Shown here piece after piece: positions 36,254 through 45,067 of a stretch of 64,000 bases of DNA. The notes under the pieces were generated by a model. That model was given only the letters and a program-made list of their open reading frames with translations, was not told the origin of the DNA and ran no database searches. The stretch is from Haloglycomyces albus DSM 45210 (GTDB lineage Bacteria > Actinomycetota > Actinomycetes > Mycobacteriales > Micromonosporaceae): contig NZ_AZUQ01000001.1 of NCBI RefSeq assembly GCF_000527155.1, positions 1,048,554 through 1,112,553 of the forward strand, written 5' to 3'. The position numbers were made by a program, and so were the translations under genes. The first letter of the stretch is position 1; each line of letters begins with the position of its first letter.

Positions 36254-37850
36254 CGAGTGTCGCCTTGACTTCGTCGACGGTCATCCAGCCGGGGAGGACT
36301 TTGGCGACTTGTGGGGCGAACATGGGTGAGGCCGAGATCATGTCGCGGGCTTCTCCGGTGGCGACGACCTCTCCGTCGGACAGGAGGACCACGTCGGTGG
36401 CGTATTCGGCGATGAATTCGACGTCGTGGCTGGCCAGCAGCACGGCTCCGCCCGCTGCGGTGTGTTCGTGGAGGAAGTCGGCGAGGATTTGTTTGGCGGG
36501 GTAGTCGAGTCCGCGGGTGGGTTCGTCGAGCAGAAGGAGGGGCGGGGCGGCAGTGAGGGTGACGGCGAGCGCGAGAGCGAGCTTTTGCCCTTCGGAGAGG
36601 TCGCGGGGGTTGGTGTGGTCGGGCGGGGTGTCGCCGCGCAGGACGGTGCGGAAGATTTTGGCGCAGCTGCCCTTGACCGCCTGGGTGTCATGGTCGGCGG
36701 ATCGGCATTCGGCGGCGACGGTGTCGTGGTAGAGGAGGTCGGTAGGTTCGGAGGGGATGAGTCCGACGAGGTCACGGCGTTTGTTTGGTTTGAGTCGGGT
36801 GGGGTCGGTGCCGTTGATCGTGACGGTGCCGGCGGCGCGTTTGCGGGTTCCCTGTATCGCCCACAGTAGGCTGCTTTTGCCGGAGCCGTTGCGCCCGGTG
36901 AGGGCGATGCTTTGGCCGCGTTGCACGGTGAGGCCGACGTCGGTCACGGCCGGGAGCGTGCCGTAGGTGACGCTGAGGCGGTCGATGGAGGCCAGGACGG
37001 TTCCGTCGGGGGTGGTGGGTTCGTGCGGGAGGCGACCGGCGAGCGCTCGGGTGAGGGGACCGCTGAGGCGGCGGGTGTCGCGCACGGTCACGGGGACGGT
37101 GTCGTCGGGTTTGCGCAGGCCCGCTGTTTCGGCGAGTTTGACGACGGGTGGGGCGATGTCGGTGCCGGTGAGGGTGTCGGAGAGGCTTCCGGCTTGGATT
37201 CGTCCGTTGTGGAGGCGTAGCCCGGAGTCGGCGTATTGGATGACTCGTTCGAGGCGGTGTTCGGAGATGACGGTGGTGATGCCGAGGTCGTGGACGAGTC
37301 GGTGGAGGATGGACAGTACTTCGTCGGCTCCGGCGGGGTCGAGGGCGCTGGTGGGTTCGTCGAGGATGAGGACACTGGGTCCGGCGACGAGTGCCGCGCC
37401 GATGGCGACGCGTTGGCGCTGTCCGGCCGACAGGGTGGACAGTACGCGGCCGCGCAGCGGCGCTAGCCCGGTGAGGTCGATGATTTCGGTGAGGCGTTTA
37501 CGGATGGCGTGGGCGGGAATGGCGAGCTGTTCGGCGGTGTAGACGAGTTCGTCGACGACGTCGTCGGTAACGAATCCGGCGAGCGGGTCTTGGTTGACGT
37601 AGCCGATGTGGTCGGCGGCCTGCGCGGGGGTGGTGTGGCGGACGTCGAGGCCTTTAACGGTGATCGAACCGGCGAGGGTGCCGCCGCTGAACTGGGGAAC
37701 GAGGCCGTTCATGGTACGCAGCAATGTGGTCTTGCCTGATCCGGTGGCTCCGGTGAGTAGGCAGAATTCCCCTTCGGGGACGGTGAAGGTGGCGTGTTCG
37801 AATACGGGTTCGGTGCCGTATTGGAAGGTGACGTCTTGGTATTCGATCAC
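36246..37850 (-). CDS. ECF transporter fused double ATPase (EcfA-EcfA')
   Basis: 534 aa with two ABC domains in one chain. Domain 1 has Walker A GATGSGKTT, signature LSAGQRQRVAIG and Walker B VLILDEPTSALDP. Domain 2 has GRNGSGKSSL, LSEGQKLALALA and LLLLDEPTRGLD. It drives import through the T component. The start is the GTG at 37850, overlapping the upstream stop as GTGA; the frame runs open 100 codons further, but that part is a shadow of the permease gene. Fusion of both ATPases is common in actinobacterial ECF systems. Confidence 0.95.
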   Translation of the reverse strand: MIEYQDVTFQYGTEPVFEHATFTVPEGEFCLLTGATGSGKTTLLRTMNGLVPQFSGGTLAGSITVKGLDVRHTTPAQAADHIGYVNQDPLAGFVTDDVVDELVYTAEQLAIPAHAIRKRLTEIIDLTGLAPLRGRVLSTLSAGQRQRVAIGAALVAGPSVLILDEPTSALDPAGADEVLSILHRLVHDLGITTVISEHRLERVIQYADSGLRLHNGRIQAGSLSDTLTGTDIAPPVVKLAETAGLRKPDDTVPVTVRDTRRLSGPLTRALAGRLPHEPTTPDGTVLASIDRLSVTYGTLPAVTDVGLTVQRGQSIALTGRNGSGKSSLLWAIQGTRKRAAGTVTINGTDPTRLKPNKRRDLVGLIPSEPTDLLYHDTVAAECRSADHDTQAVKGSCAKIFRTVLRGDTPPDHTNPRDLSEGQKLALALAVTLTAAPPLLLLDEPTRGLDYPAKQILADFLHEHTAAGGAVLLASHDVEFIAEYATDVVLLSDGEVVATGEARDMISASPMFAPQVAKVLPGWMTVDEVKATLDE

Positions 37851-38944
37851 GGTTGGCCCTTCACGGTCGCGTGCTTGGGGACGATGACGGCCGGCGCGAT
37901 GGCCGACAGTACGCCGATGAACCCGAGAAGCGGCAAAGGTGGCGGTGTGAGTCCCGGGGTCGGCCACAATTGTGCGGGATCGACCGCGTTGTTGACCACT
38001 GCCAGGATGACCGTCACCGCGGCGATGCCGAGAATGAGACGGTCGCTCGTTTGGGGTTTGTCGTCGCGGTAGCGGGTGTGGCGCAGGCGGCGGGAGGCGT
38101 AGCGGAGGGCCGCGATGGCCCCGGCGAGCCCGAGTGCGAGGAACACCCACGTGATGGGGTTGTTGGTGGACGTCAGCAGCCCGTAGGTTCCAATCAGCAG
38201 TGCGACGAGGGCGACGAGGCTGAGGACGGCGACGCGGCGATGATTGGCGGCGTCGCTGGCCGTGGCGCGACCGTAGCCTCGGGACGCCATGGATGCGGCC
38301 AGCTGTAGCGACCGGTCGAGCGCGTCGGTCAGCACCGGGGTGAGGACGGTGCGCATGAAGGTGACCGGCCCGCGTTTGGAGTTGCCGCGTAGGGATTTGG
38401 CCCGCCGGATACGCGACACCGACGCGGCAAGCTGGGGTACGAGGGTAAGCCCGACGACGATCGCCAAAGCGATCTCGTACAGCGCGGTGGGCATGTTTTT
38501 CAGCAGGCGACGAGGGCTGGCGAGAGAGTTGGCCGCTCCCACACAGATCAACAGGGTCGCCAGGCGGAGTCCGTCATAGAAAGCGGCCAAGGCCCCCTCA
38601 GCCGTGATGGGGCCGCCAATGGAGAACCCGGTCGACCCCAGGCTCCACTCCGGCAGTTCGAACAAGACGGTCGTTCCACCGACACCGCCGAAGACGAGAT
38701 AAAAAGTGAAACGGATGGCGATGACCGTCAATCCGATGTAGAGAAAAATTCGCCAGGTACCCGACCACGGTTCATTACCACGGCACGTCGTCACCACCAG
38801 CGCGGTCACGGCAATGATCAGCAGATTCAGCCAGGGATTGTGGTTCAGAGCGGCCACGGTCGCCAAACTGAGCGCCCAACCCCACCACGCCAACGGGTGC
38901 GCCGCGGCGGCAATCGAGCCGACCAACGCCTTACTCGTCGTCAC
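37847..38944 (-). CDS. ECF transporter transmembrane (T) component
   Basis: 365 aa, CbiQ/EcfT family. The two cytoplasmic coupling helices carry the Arg-Ala/Arg-Gly motifs (RIRRAKSLRG around residue 185; MASRGYGRA around 225) that contact the ATPases. Three more hydrophobic helices after residue ~240 extend the usual fold. It overlaps the upstream gene by 14 bases and the ATPase gene by 4. Confidence 0.93.
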   Translation of the reverse strand: MTTSKALVGSIAAAAHPLAWWGWALSLATVAALNHNPWLNLLIIAVTALVVTTCRGNEPWSGTWRIFLYIGLTVIAIRFTFYLVFGGVGGTTVLFELPEWSLGSTGFSIGGPITAEGALAAFYDGLRLATLLICVGAANSLASPRRLLKNMPTALYEIALAIVVGLTLVPQLAASVSRIRRAKSLRGNSKRGPVTFMRTVLTPVLTDALDRSLQLAASMASRGYGRATASDAANHRRVAVLSLVALVALLIGTYGLLTSTNNPITWVFLALGLAGAIAALRYASRRLRHTRYRDDKPQTSDRLILGIAAVTVILAVVNNAVDPAQLWPTPGLTPPPLPLLGFIGVLSAIAPAVIVPKHATVKGQP

Positions 38945-39551
38945 GACGTTTCTTCACCGCCAAGGTGAGCAGAATCAACGCGATGACCAGCATTGGAGCA
39001 ACCAACCACCAGTATTTCCCGTTCTCGTCCTCATCGTCGGCACCACTGTTCGACGCGGTATCGTCAGACGCCGATTCGTCCGCGCTCGCAGTGGACGGAG
39101 CATCGCTCGGCTCATCGCCCGCGCCAAAGGCCCACCCCTGTGCGCTACCCGCCTCGGGCTCCACGACCGTCGGTCCGGCGGGCGAATAATCCCAGGCCGA
39201 ATCCCCGGGGTCGGCCGTCCAATACGACCAGTAATCTTCCGGAGGCGGTGCTTGCGAACACGACGTATCGGGTAGTGCATTAATGCGGCACACCATTCCC
39301 GGCTGACTCGACACCTCGGTAACGGTGAAACCGGCCTGACGCAACGCGTCGAGACCGTCGGAGGGATCGGCGGCGCAACCGCGCTCGCTGTCGCCGTCGG
39401 GAAATTCGACGACGACGGTGACGCCGTCGCAGGTTTCGTCTTCTTGAGCGACGGCAGGCTGTGCCGGGCTCGTCAATGCTGCCGTCGTGCCGATGAGCAC
39501 CGGAACCACGAACACCGGACCGATGAGTGTGGCGAGTGCTTTCTTGAGCAT
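38931..39551 (-). CDS. Surface protein with transcobalamin-like C-terminal (DUF4430/SCO2322-type) domain
   Basis: 206 aa: signal peptide (1-35, ending AVA), then one domain (about 40-140). TVVVEFPDGDSE, GLDALRQAGF, VCRINALPD, PPPEDYWSYWTA and GSAQGWAF are the pattern of PF14478, the beta domain of transcobalamin and intrinsic factor. The Ser/Asp-rich stalk (about 145-175) and a C-terminal helix (WLVAPMLVIALILLTLAV) with KKRRDDE anchor it in the membrane. In Streptomyces the SCO2322 family occurs in the same context. It probably presents the substrate to the ECF transporter encoded downstream. Confidence 0.85.
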   Translation of the reverse strand: MLKKALATLIGPVFVVPVLIGTTAALTSPAQPAVAQEDETCDGVTVVVEFPDGDSERGCAADPSDGLDALRQAGFTVTEVSSQPGMVCRINALPDTSCSQAPPPEDYWSYWTADPGDSAWDYSPAGPTVVEPEAGSAQGWAFGAGDEPSDAPSTASADESASDDTASNSGADDEDENGKYWWLVAPMLVIALILLTLAVKKRRDDE

Positions 39552-39731
39552 TCTGTTCCCCTAACCTGTCGGTGACGTGTTTTGCGGTGCGGGTTCGGGC
39601 TCCACCGGGAGCCGGTGGCGGCGGTTGACCGGGACACCCGGGACGGATCGAGCGAGACGGATCGGTTCCGGGAAACGGCCGGAGCACATCGTGCCCCGGC
39701 CGTTTATATTGCATTCGTAGTGGTCAGCGAC
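39552..39731 (-). other. Operon-internal spacer with hairpin
   Basis: 180 bases between the two surface-protein genes. AAACGGCCGG (39673-39682) and CCGGCCGTTT (39696-39705) form a perfect 10-base stem with a 13-base loop, 27 bases after the upstream stop. It may attenuate or end part of the transcripts. I looked for a cobalamin riboswitch here and above 40914 and could not recognise one. Confidence 0.5.
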
Positions 39732-40913
39732 CTATTCGCTGCCTTTGGCACGCTTGGCACGGATGACCAAGAACGCGGCCATCGCGGCGATGACCACGGC
39801 CACGGCCACGATGATCCAGGGCAGCCAACCATTGTCGGAGTCGGACGAAGAGTCGGAGTCGCTGACGGCCTCTTCCGGCTCGCAGTCGATTCCTGGCACG
39901 TCAGACGCGGCGTCGGAGGCGTCCAACTCGGCCAAGTTCTGCCCGGCCAGCGGAACCAACGCCTGACCGGTCGCCATGATCCGAGCGTCTTCACCCCAGT
40001 CGGGGTCTTCCTCAGCTTGGAACTTAATAGCGCCCTGCGCGTCGTCTCCACAGGGGATCTGCAAGGTCAGCAGGTAAGAGACCGCTCGCTCGGCCTCTTC
40101 GGCATTGCCGGTCGCCAGCAGCGCCTGAGCGGCCATCGCGGTGGAGTTGGCGTTCGCGGTGGATCCGTCGGTGAACGCACCGTCTTCGTCTTGGTTGTCG
40201 AGCAGCCACTGCTCGGCGTCGGTCAAAGCGTTCTCGGCGTCGTCGCCTCCCAGTACCGACAGCGCCGACACCATCACGCCCGTGTAGTCGGCCGACGAGG
40301 CGCATTCCTCACCGGACTCCCAGCTGAATCCACCGTCGGGACATTGCAGATCGGCGATCGCCGCAGCGGTGGAATCGTCCAGCTCGGCACCGGCGCGATC
40401 CAAACCGAGCACCGCCCAGCCGGTGGCCAGCACATCTCCGCTTTCTCCGTACAGCCCGTCGTCGGTGAGGCTTTCTTCCAGTTCCTCGGTGAGGTCGCGT
40501 TCGGCGAACTGGGTGGCGTCGCCGCCCGAGGTCTCGATGACGTAGATGAGCTTACCGATCTGACCGGTCTTGAGTTCTTCGTCTTCGCCGGATTCGGCTC
40601 CGGTGTAGATGAAGCCGTCGAGAACGTCCGGATCGCTCAGCCAATTAAGGGTGTTTTCGGCCTGCTCAGCACCGACGTTCGCGGCCAGCAGGCCGATCAC
40701 GCCATCCAGCGAAGCCGATTCCGAGGCTTGGCCGCCGTAATTCCAGTAGTCACCGTCGGACTGGTTTCCCAGCCAGGAAGCGGCCGCCTGGTCCGGATCG
40801 GCGAACACTTCGTCTTCCGCGACGGCCGCCGTGGTCGGCAGGAGCGCGGCGACGGGGGCAAGCATGGCCGCCACCGCAAGGGCACGTTTGCCGTTACGTC
40901 GGTTCTTTAGCAT
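39732..40913 (-). CDS. Surface-anchored alpha/alpha-barrel (prenyltransferase/squalene-oxidase repeat) protein, transcobalamin alpha-domain-like
   Basis: 393 aa: signal peptide (1-32), then repeated helical pairs with Gly/Trp turns. YWNYGGQASESASLDGVIGLL, DDGLYGESGDVLATGWAVLGL, CPDGGFSWESGEECASSADYT (continuing TGVMVSALSVLGG) and DGAFTDGSTANANSTAMAAQALLATG form an alpha6/alpha6 toroid. A Ser/Asp stalk and C-terminal helix (WLPWIIVAVAVVIAAMAAFLV) follow. The same toroid forms the large domain of intrinsic factor and transcobalamin. It leads the operon with the PF14478-type protein next, so the two may form a split corrinoid-binding pair. No catalytic DxDD motif of cyclases is seen. Very acidic. 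Confidence 0.82.
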   Translation of the reverse strand: MLKNRRNGKRALAVAAMLAPVAALLPTTAAVAEDEVFADPDQAAASWLGNQSDGDYWNYGGQASESASLDGVIGLLAANVGAEQAENTLNWLSDPDVLDGFIYTGAESGEDEELKTGQIGKLIYVIETSGGDATQFAERDLTEELEESLTDDGLYGESGDVLATGWAVLGLDRAGAELDDSTAAAIADLQCPDGGFSWESGEECASSADYTGVMVSALSVLGGDDAENALTDAEQWLLDNQDEDGAFTDGSTANANSTAMAAQALLATGNAEEAERAVSYLLTLQIPCGDDAQGAIKFQAEEDPDWGEDARIMATGQALVPLAGQNLAELDASDAASDVPGIDCEPEEAVSDSDSSSDSDNGWLPWIIVAVAVVIAAMAAFLVIRAKRAKGSE

Positions 40914-41136
40914 GATGTCGTAGGCACCTTTCTTTCCAGATCCATAATGAGCCTACCTGAGACCGCCTGCGAGGACGCACCATCAATCCGTTTCCTCCAC
41001 CACGTACCAAGGCGCCCGCACCATCGCGATTCGACATGTTTCGGCAGTTCACGCGAGTGGTGAGCCGAGCTGTGCACAAGAAGACCACCGGCAGGGACGG
41101 TGACGACGGATCTCCGGTCGGTCACGTCAACGCACC

Positions 41137-41166
41137 TTGACCCCTAGTGCCGTCGGTCGATACCGT
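41137..41166 (+). promoter_or_regulatory. Leaderless promoter of the tetR-type gene
   Basis: TTGACC (41137-41142), an 18-base spacer, TACCGT (41161-41166). The ATG begins six bases later, where transcription should start. Confidence 0.6.
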
Positions 41167-41172
41167 TCAAAC

Positions 41173-41778
41173 ATGAAGCACACAAACGTAATCAAACCGC
41201 GCAACCCTGACGAGTGGCGCATTTTGACCGCTGCGAGCAAGACGTTTTTGGAAAAGGGCTTCACCGCCACCACTATGACCGACCTGGTGGCCGCCACCGG
41301 GTTGAACCGCGCCACCCTCTATTCCGGCTACGGTTCCAAGCACCAGATCTACATCATGTCCATGGAGTTCCTGCGCACCGAAATGCGTTCCGAGTGGGAA
41401 TCCGTGCTGACACTGGAGCCGAGCCCCACTCGGCGACTGTCCAGCATTCTGACCGCTCTCATCGACACCGCTCCGCACCTCACCGACGGCGACTTCTACA
41501 CTCGCGCCGCGCTCGAATTGGGCGACGACCCCGCGACGGCGCAACGCATCATCGAGTTCTGGCAACAACTCCACACTGACGTCAGCGAACTGTGCAAACG
41601 CGCTCAGGTGAGTGGCCAGCTCGCCGAACACGCCGACCCCGACTCCATAGCGGCCATGGTCGTATCGCTCATCCAGGGCGTCTACGTCAACCGCAGCATT
41701 GACGCCGCCCAACAGCTCAACCTGGACAGCAAGCCCGGCAGTGCCTCCCGAGGCCTGGTCGAGCTGCTCGAATCCTGA
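41173..41778 (+). CDS. TetR/AcrR family transcriptional regulator
   Basis: 201 aa. The N-terminal HTH is ILTAASKTFLEKGFTATTMTD, then LNRATLYSGYGSKHQIY (helix 3 with the typical TLYxxFGSK block). The C-terminal ligand domain includes LIDTAPHLTDGDFYTRAALE and MVVSLIQGVYVN. The start is the ATG at 41173; no Shine-Dalgarno is present, and the promoter places the first transcribed base at the ATG. It is divergent from the ECF operon (about 260 bases apart) and could control it. Its 3' end overlaps the convergent gene by 97 bases. Confidence 0.9.
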   Translation: MKHTNVIKPRNPDEWRILTAASKTFLEKGFTATTMTDLVAATGLNRATLYSGYGSKHQIYIMSMEFLRTEMRSEWESVLTLEPSPTRRLSSILTALIDTAPHLTDGDFYTRAALELGDDPATAQRIIEFWQQLHTDVSELCKRAQVSGQLAEHADPDSIAAMVVSLIQGVYVNRSIDAAQQLNLDSKPGSASRGLVELLES

Positions 41779-42491
41779 CCGGGCGGCTTCGTTTCGGTTT
41801 CCCCTAATTTCAAACGCAGCAAGGTCGTGGCGTCAGACTCCCCCACCGACGCGTTCAAATCGTATTCTCCAGCGGGCAAACGGCGTTGTTTGCCCTCACA
41901 ATCCGCATCGCTGGCTCGGGCCGGAAAAGTGAACTGCACGGTCTCGCCGTCGCCCGGCTCCAATTCGACCCGGCCCTCATTCGGCTCGGAACAATGCGTC
42001 GAGGAGTACACCACGTCGTCGCCCTTCGACGCCCGCAATTCGATACGCCGCATTTCCAGCACGCACGCGACGTCTTCCTCATTGACCGCCAGGACACTGA
42101 CCGGAACCTTGGTTCCCACGTACGCTTCGTCCAAAGCCGCGACGACCTGCATTCGCAGCCCGTCTTCGCTGCACTCGGCGGGTGGAGTGTCCGTCTCGGG
42201 CTCCGGTTCGGGCTCCTCCATCTCCACATCGGGCGAATCGGCCTTCTCCGGCGGGGTCGCGGGGCTATCGGAAGGAGTAGGACTTATCGGACGCTTGTGA
42301 TCGGCGTTTTCCACAGCGGTGGGATCGTCGTCTCCAATCGATTTCACAGCCGCGGCCATGGAGGTGACCAACACGACTACTGCGGCCACAACCAATCCGC
42401 GCCGCACCCAGTACGTCCGCGCCGCCTCTCGCCCGGAGGGCCGTATCGCCTTCTGTACGGCTTCCCTCGCTGTATTCCACCAGTCCCGCAT
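41682..42491 (-). CDS. Single-pass membrane protein with extracytoplasmic domain, unknown function
   Basis: 269 aa: short cytoplasmic head (MRDWWNTAREAVQKAIRP), one helix (about 31-48, LVVAAVVVLVTSMAAAV), a Pro/Glu/Ser linker, then a beta-sandwich-like domain (about 110-240) with two Cys pairs (AECSEDG, VACVLEM, THCSEPN, DADCEGK). CVLEMRRIELRAS and GETVQFTFPA resemble DUF4232-type folds, but I am not sure. The ATG at 42491 is chosen; the longer frame upstream covers the mutY-like fragment. The last 32 codons overlap the convergent tetR-type gene, an unusually long overlap. Confidence 0.65.
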   Translation of the reverse strand: MRDWWNTAREAVQKAIRPSGREAARTYWVRRGLVVAAVVVLVTSMAAAVKSIGDDDPTAVENADHKRPISPTPSDSPATPPEKADSPDVEMEEPEPEPETDTPPAECSEDGLRMQVVAALDEAYVGTKVPVSVLAVNEEDVACVLEMRRIELRASKGDDVVYSSTHCSEPNEGRVELEPGDGETVQFTFPARASDADCEGKQRRLPAGEYDLNASVGESDATTLLRLKLGETETKPPGQDSSSSTRPREALPGLLSRLSCWAASMLRLT

Positions 42492-42851
42492 AGTGCGAGA
42501 CGATATAACATTATGGCGCTGCGCGCAGGTATTTACCAGGGTTTCGGCGGCACACGTTGGGGTCCTGTCGAAAGATCCACCGGAGGAGCCACCGAATACG
42601 TGGCCGGTCTCCACCACCCGCCTCTCCCGAAGTGCATTGGCAATAGCTGCTGGTTTGCGCCGGTAAATCGTCCCGGAAGTCGGGACGTAGACGATATGAC
42701 GCGCGAAAATCGGGCGATTCAAACGTCAACGTGAGGTCCTTGCGAGATAACGGGTTCCGCGGTTCACGACCGGCCTGCACACCGTCTTTAGCGGGACATC
42801 GTTCCTCTGATCCGGGATTGACCTGGGAATACTCTGCACCAAGCCGACTAA
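42492..42851. other. Spacer with a relic of the mutY 5' end
   Basis: Positions about 42538-42607 match the start of mutY (about 48117-48186): GTCGAAAGATCCACCGGAGG against GTCGAAAAATCCACCGGAGG, then CACC and ACGTGGCCGG. Similarity also extends upstream of the start codon. The ATG is CTG here and the frame ends soon, so it cannot be a gene. The region ends at the IS. Confidence 0.7.
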
Positions 42852-44154
42852 GGGTGCGTTGGTAAATTAGTGGTCCATGTGGGGTTGAGTGTGGTTGGTG
42901 GCGTTCATCGTGGGTAGATAGTGTAGTTCCAGTCTGGATGGAATTGGTGCCGTTCCATAGGGGTGTTTTCGAGGTCCTTGTCGCTGACTTTGATACCGGT
43001 CTGGTAATCAGTGTCATCGAGGTAGGACTCGACTTGGAGTCCTGTTTCGGTGGTGGTGCCGGCGATCAGGTCGAGGATGACTTGGTAGGAGGTCAATGGG
43101 CGGCCTCTGAACTGTCTACTAATGAAAGCAAATAGTCGATGTTCGATACGATTTCATTTGCTGGTGCCGGGTGGGTAGTGGCAGACGGTCACGGTGATAT
43201 CAGTCTGTGCGGCGAAGGCGGCCAGTTCGGCTTTCCAGAGTCGACGGTTGTATCCGTTTGAGCCACCAGCATCGGCGGTGATCAGCAGCCGGTCGACGGG
43301 TCCATATCGATCTCGTCCATGGTGGAGCCACCAGTGGCGCAGTGCGTTGACGGCGAATTGGGACGTCTCTGCAGTCATCCCGACCGTCACCCATCCTTCG
43401 TTGTCACCAACGTCGTAGACCCCGTAGGGGATGGCTTTGTCTACCCCTGCAGGGAAATCGTGGACATTAACATCGACCGGGTGGCCCTGTCGTTGCCATT
43501 CGACGCCTTTCTGAGCGTAGTTGCCGACCAGTTCCTTCTTTTTCGCATCGACGCTCACGACCGGATCGTCGTCACTCAAGTACTGACGGGCTAGATGGTT
43601 GATATAGCGAAATTGAGCGTCACGGTCGGGGTGTTGATCACCTTCTCTCGTTTTGACCACTCGTTGTAGGCGGAATCCGCACTCGGCCAGCAACTTACGA
43701 ACGGTCGTCTTGCTGGAACGAAACCCTTTCTGCCGCAGTGCGGTGACCAGACCAGCGAGGCTCTTTGTCGTCCAGCGCAGTGGGTTGACCGGATCCCCAC
43801 GCGATTGCTCATCAGCCAACTGTTCCAACGCGGATGTGATTCCCGGTTGCTCATCTTCAATCGAGGGGCGTCCCGCACCGGGAGCACGGATACGGTCCCC
43901 ACGGTCACACTCGACATTGAGATCGGCGATCCCGTGACGAACCGTGCGACGATGCGCACCAACCGCCCGAGCGACCACTGAAATACCTCCGCGCCCCAAC
44001 GACTGGGCCAGCGAACCCAACGTCATTCGCCACTGTTTCTCGTTCAAATGCGGTTTAAGCGGCTCCAACATGACCGAGATAGCGTCTTCATCCATACCTT
44101 ACTAACGACCATCACAACCACCCAGAAACGAACCACTAATTCACCAACAAACCC
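42852..44154 (-). mobile_element. ISAzo13-type insertion sequence, 1303 bp
   Basis: Inverted repeats of 23 bases, 42852-42874 and 44132-44154, match at 20 positions (GGGTGCGTTGG.AAATTAGTGGT plan). TAA flanks both ends (42849-42851, 44155-44157), a 3-base target duplication. It contains one transposase gene on the minus strand, interrupted by a TGA. Confidence 0.9.
42905..44095 (-). pseudogene. ISAzo13-family transposase with premature TGA
   Basis: The frame starts at the ATG 44095 and reads 313 codons to a TGA at 43154-43156 (PPGTSK*). The same frame then continues NRIEHRLFAFISRQF and on to 42905 (ending DWNYTIYPR). The family reads GTSKWNxIEHR, so the TGA replaces the Trp codon by one base change. 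The catalytic Glu lies after the stop, so the truncated product should be inactive. Other family marks are VSVDAKKKELVGNY (first Asp region) and LLITADAGGSNGYNRRLWK (second Asp). Confidence 0.9.
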
Positions 44155-44170
44155 TAAGGCTAAGACGTAG

Positions 44171-44192
44171 TCAACGAAGGGTCCTTCGTTGA
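44171..44192. promoter_or_regulatory. 22-bp perfect palindrome upstream of endonuclease V
   Basis: TCAACGAAGG, GT, CCTTCGTTGA. It lies 95 bases before the nfi start and 14 bases past the IS target duplication. Operator or small hairpin; no binding protein can be named. Confidence 0.5.
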
Positions 44193-44286
44193 TTCATGCC
44201 CCGGATCAGGCGAATCATGGTGGACCCAAAAAGCCGGCGGAAAAGCCGTGCTCTCTGGTCGGTTCGAACCCATTCATACTAGGTTC

Positions 44287-45006
44287 ATGGAGAAGTTCAC
44301 GCTACCGGCCGTCAACCCTCGAGATACAGATTCCATACACCGCTACCGGCAATGGCAGATTGAGATGTCGCAGCAGGTAGTCATCGCCGACGTCGCCGAT
44401 CACGTCGAGACCGTCCTCGGGCTCGACGTTCAGTACGAAGGACAAGACAGGCCTGCCGTGGCAGCGGCAGTCGTTCTTTCCTACCCCTCATTGAACGTTA
44501 TTGAGAAGCGGACCATTACCTCCGTGCCTCAGTTCCCGTATGTTCCCGGTCTTCTGGCGTTGCGCGAGCTTCCACTGTTGCTCGAACTATTCGATTCACT
44601 CGAGTCCAAGCCGGACGTCGTGTTCTGCGACGGGTTCGGACGCGCGCATCCCCGCGGATTCGGTTTGGCAAGCCACCTTGGCCTGGCGAAGACGGTACCC
44701 GTCATCGGAGTGGCGAAAAATCCGCCGTACCGAGGCCGAATTCCCGACCCCGGTCCTCAACGAGGTGACACCGTCGATCTCGAACCTTCGCCGGACTGGG
44801 ACGAGTACAATGCCGAACCGGTCATCGGACGTTCCGTCAGAACGAGGGACGAGGTCAAGCCGATTTACGTGTCGGTCGGACACAGAATCACCCTCGACTC
44901 GGCCGTCGACCTTGTTCTCGGATGCACCCGAGGTTTTCGCCAGCCGGATCCAATTCGATTCGCGGATCAATTGGCCAGGGCAGAATCAAAAAAGCTGAGG
45001 GAATAG
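44287..45006 (+). CDS. nfi: Endonuclease V
   Basis: Cuts near deaminated adenine (inosine) in DNA or RNA. 239 aa with the family motifs: GLDVQY (first Asp), FPYVPGLLALRELP, FCDGFGRAHPRGFGLASHLG, PVIGVAKNPPYRG and YVSVGHRITLDSA. The ATG at 44287 lies six bases after CATACT, with no ribosome binding site, so it may be leaderless; the frame is open to 44248. It lies between an IS and a nucleic-acid deaminase toxin operon. A repair enzyme for deaminated bases next to a deaminase toxin is suggestive but may be chance. Confidence 0.92.
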   Translation: MEKFTLPAVNPRDTDSIHRYRQWQIEMSQQVVIADVADHVETVLGLDVQYEGQDRPAVAAAVVLSYPSLNVIEKRTITSVPQFPYVPGLLALRELPLLLELFDSLESKPDVVFCDGFGRAHPRGFGLASHLGLAKTVPVIGVAKNPPYRGRIPDPGPQRGDTVDLEPSPDWDEYNAEPVIGRSVRTRDEVKPIYVSVGHRITLDSAVDLVLGCTRGFRQPDPIRFADQLARAESKKLRE

Positions 45007-45067
45007 TGGCGTATTTTGAAGCGGACGATCGTCGTGGAGACCTCTTCGCGGGCGTCCGCTCTTCGCA

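Noticed and set aside
37851-38150. 100-residue N-terminal extension of the ECF ATPase
   Set aside because: It is an Arg/Pro-rich shadow of the permease gene; the GTGA overlap gives the real start.
40914-41136. Cobalamin riboswitch upstream of the ECF operon
   Set aside because: A CCTGCCGGTGG stretch on the minus strand recalls part of the consensus, but the core blocks (GCCACTG box and CGGTG-AA helix) are not recognisable. A covariance-model search would decide.
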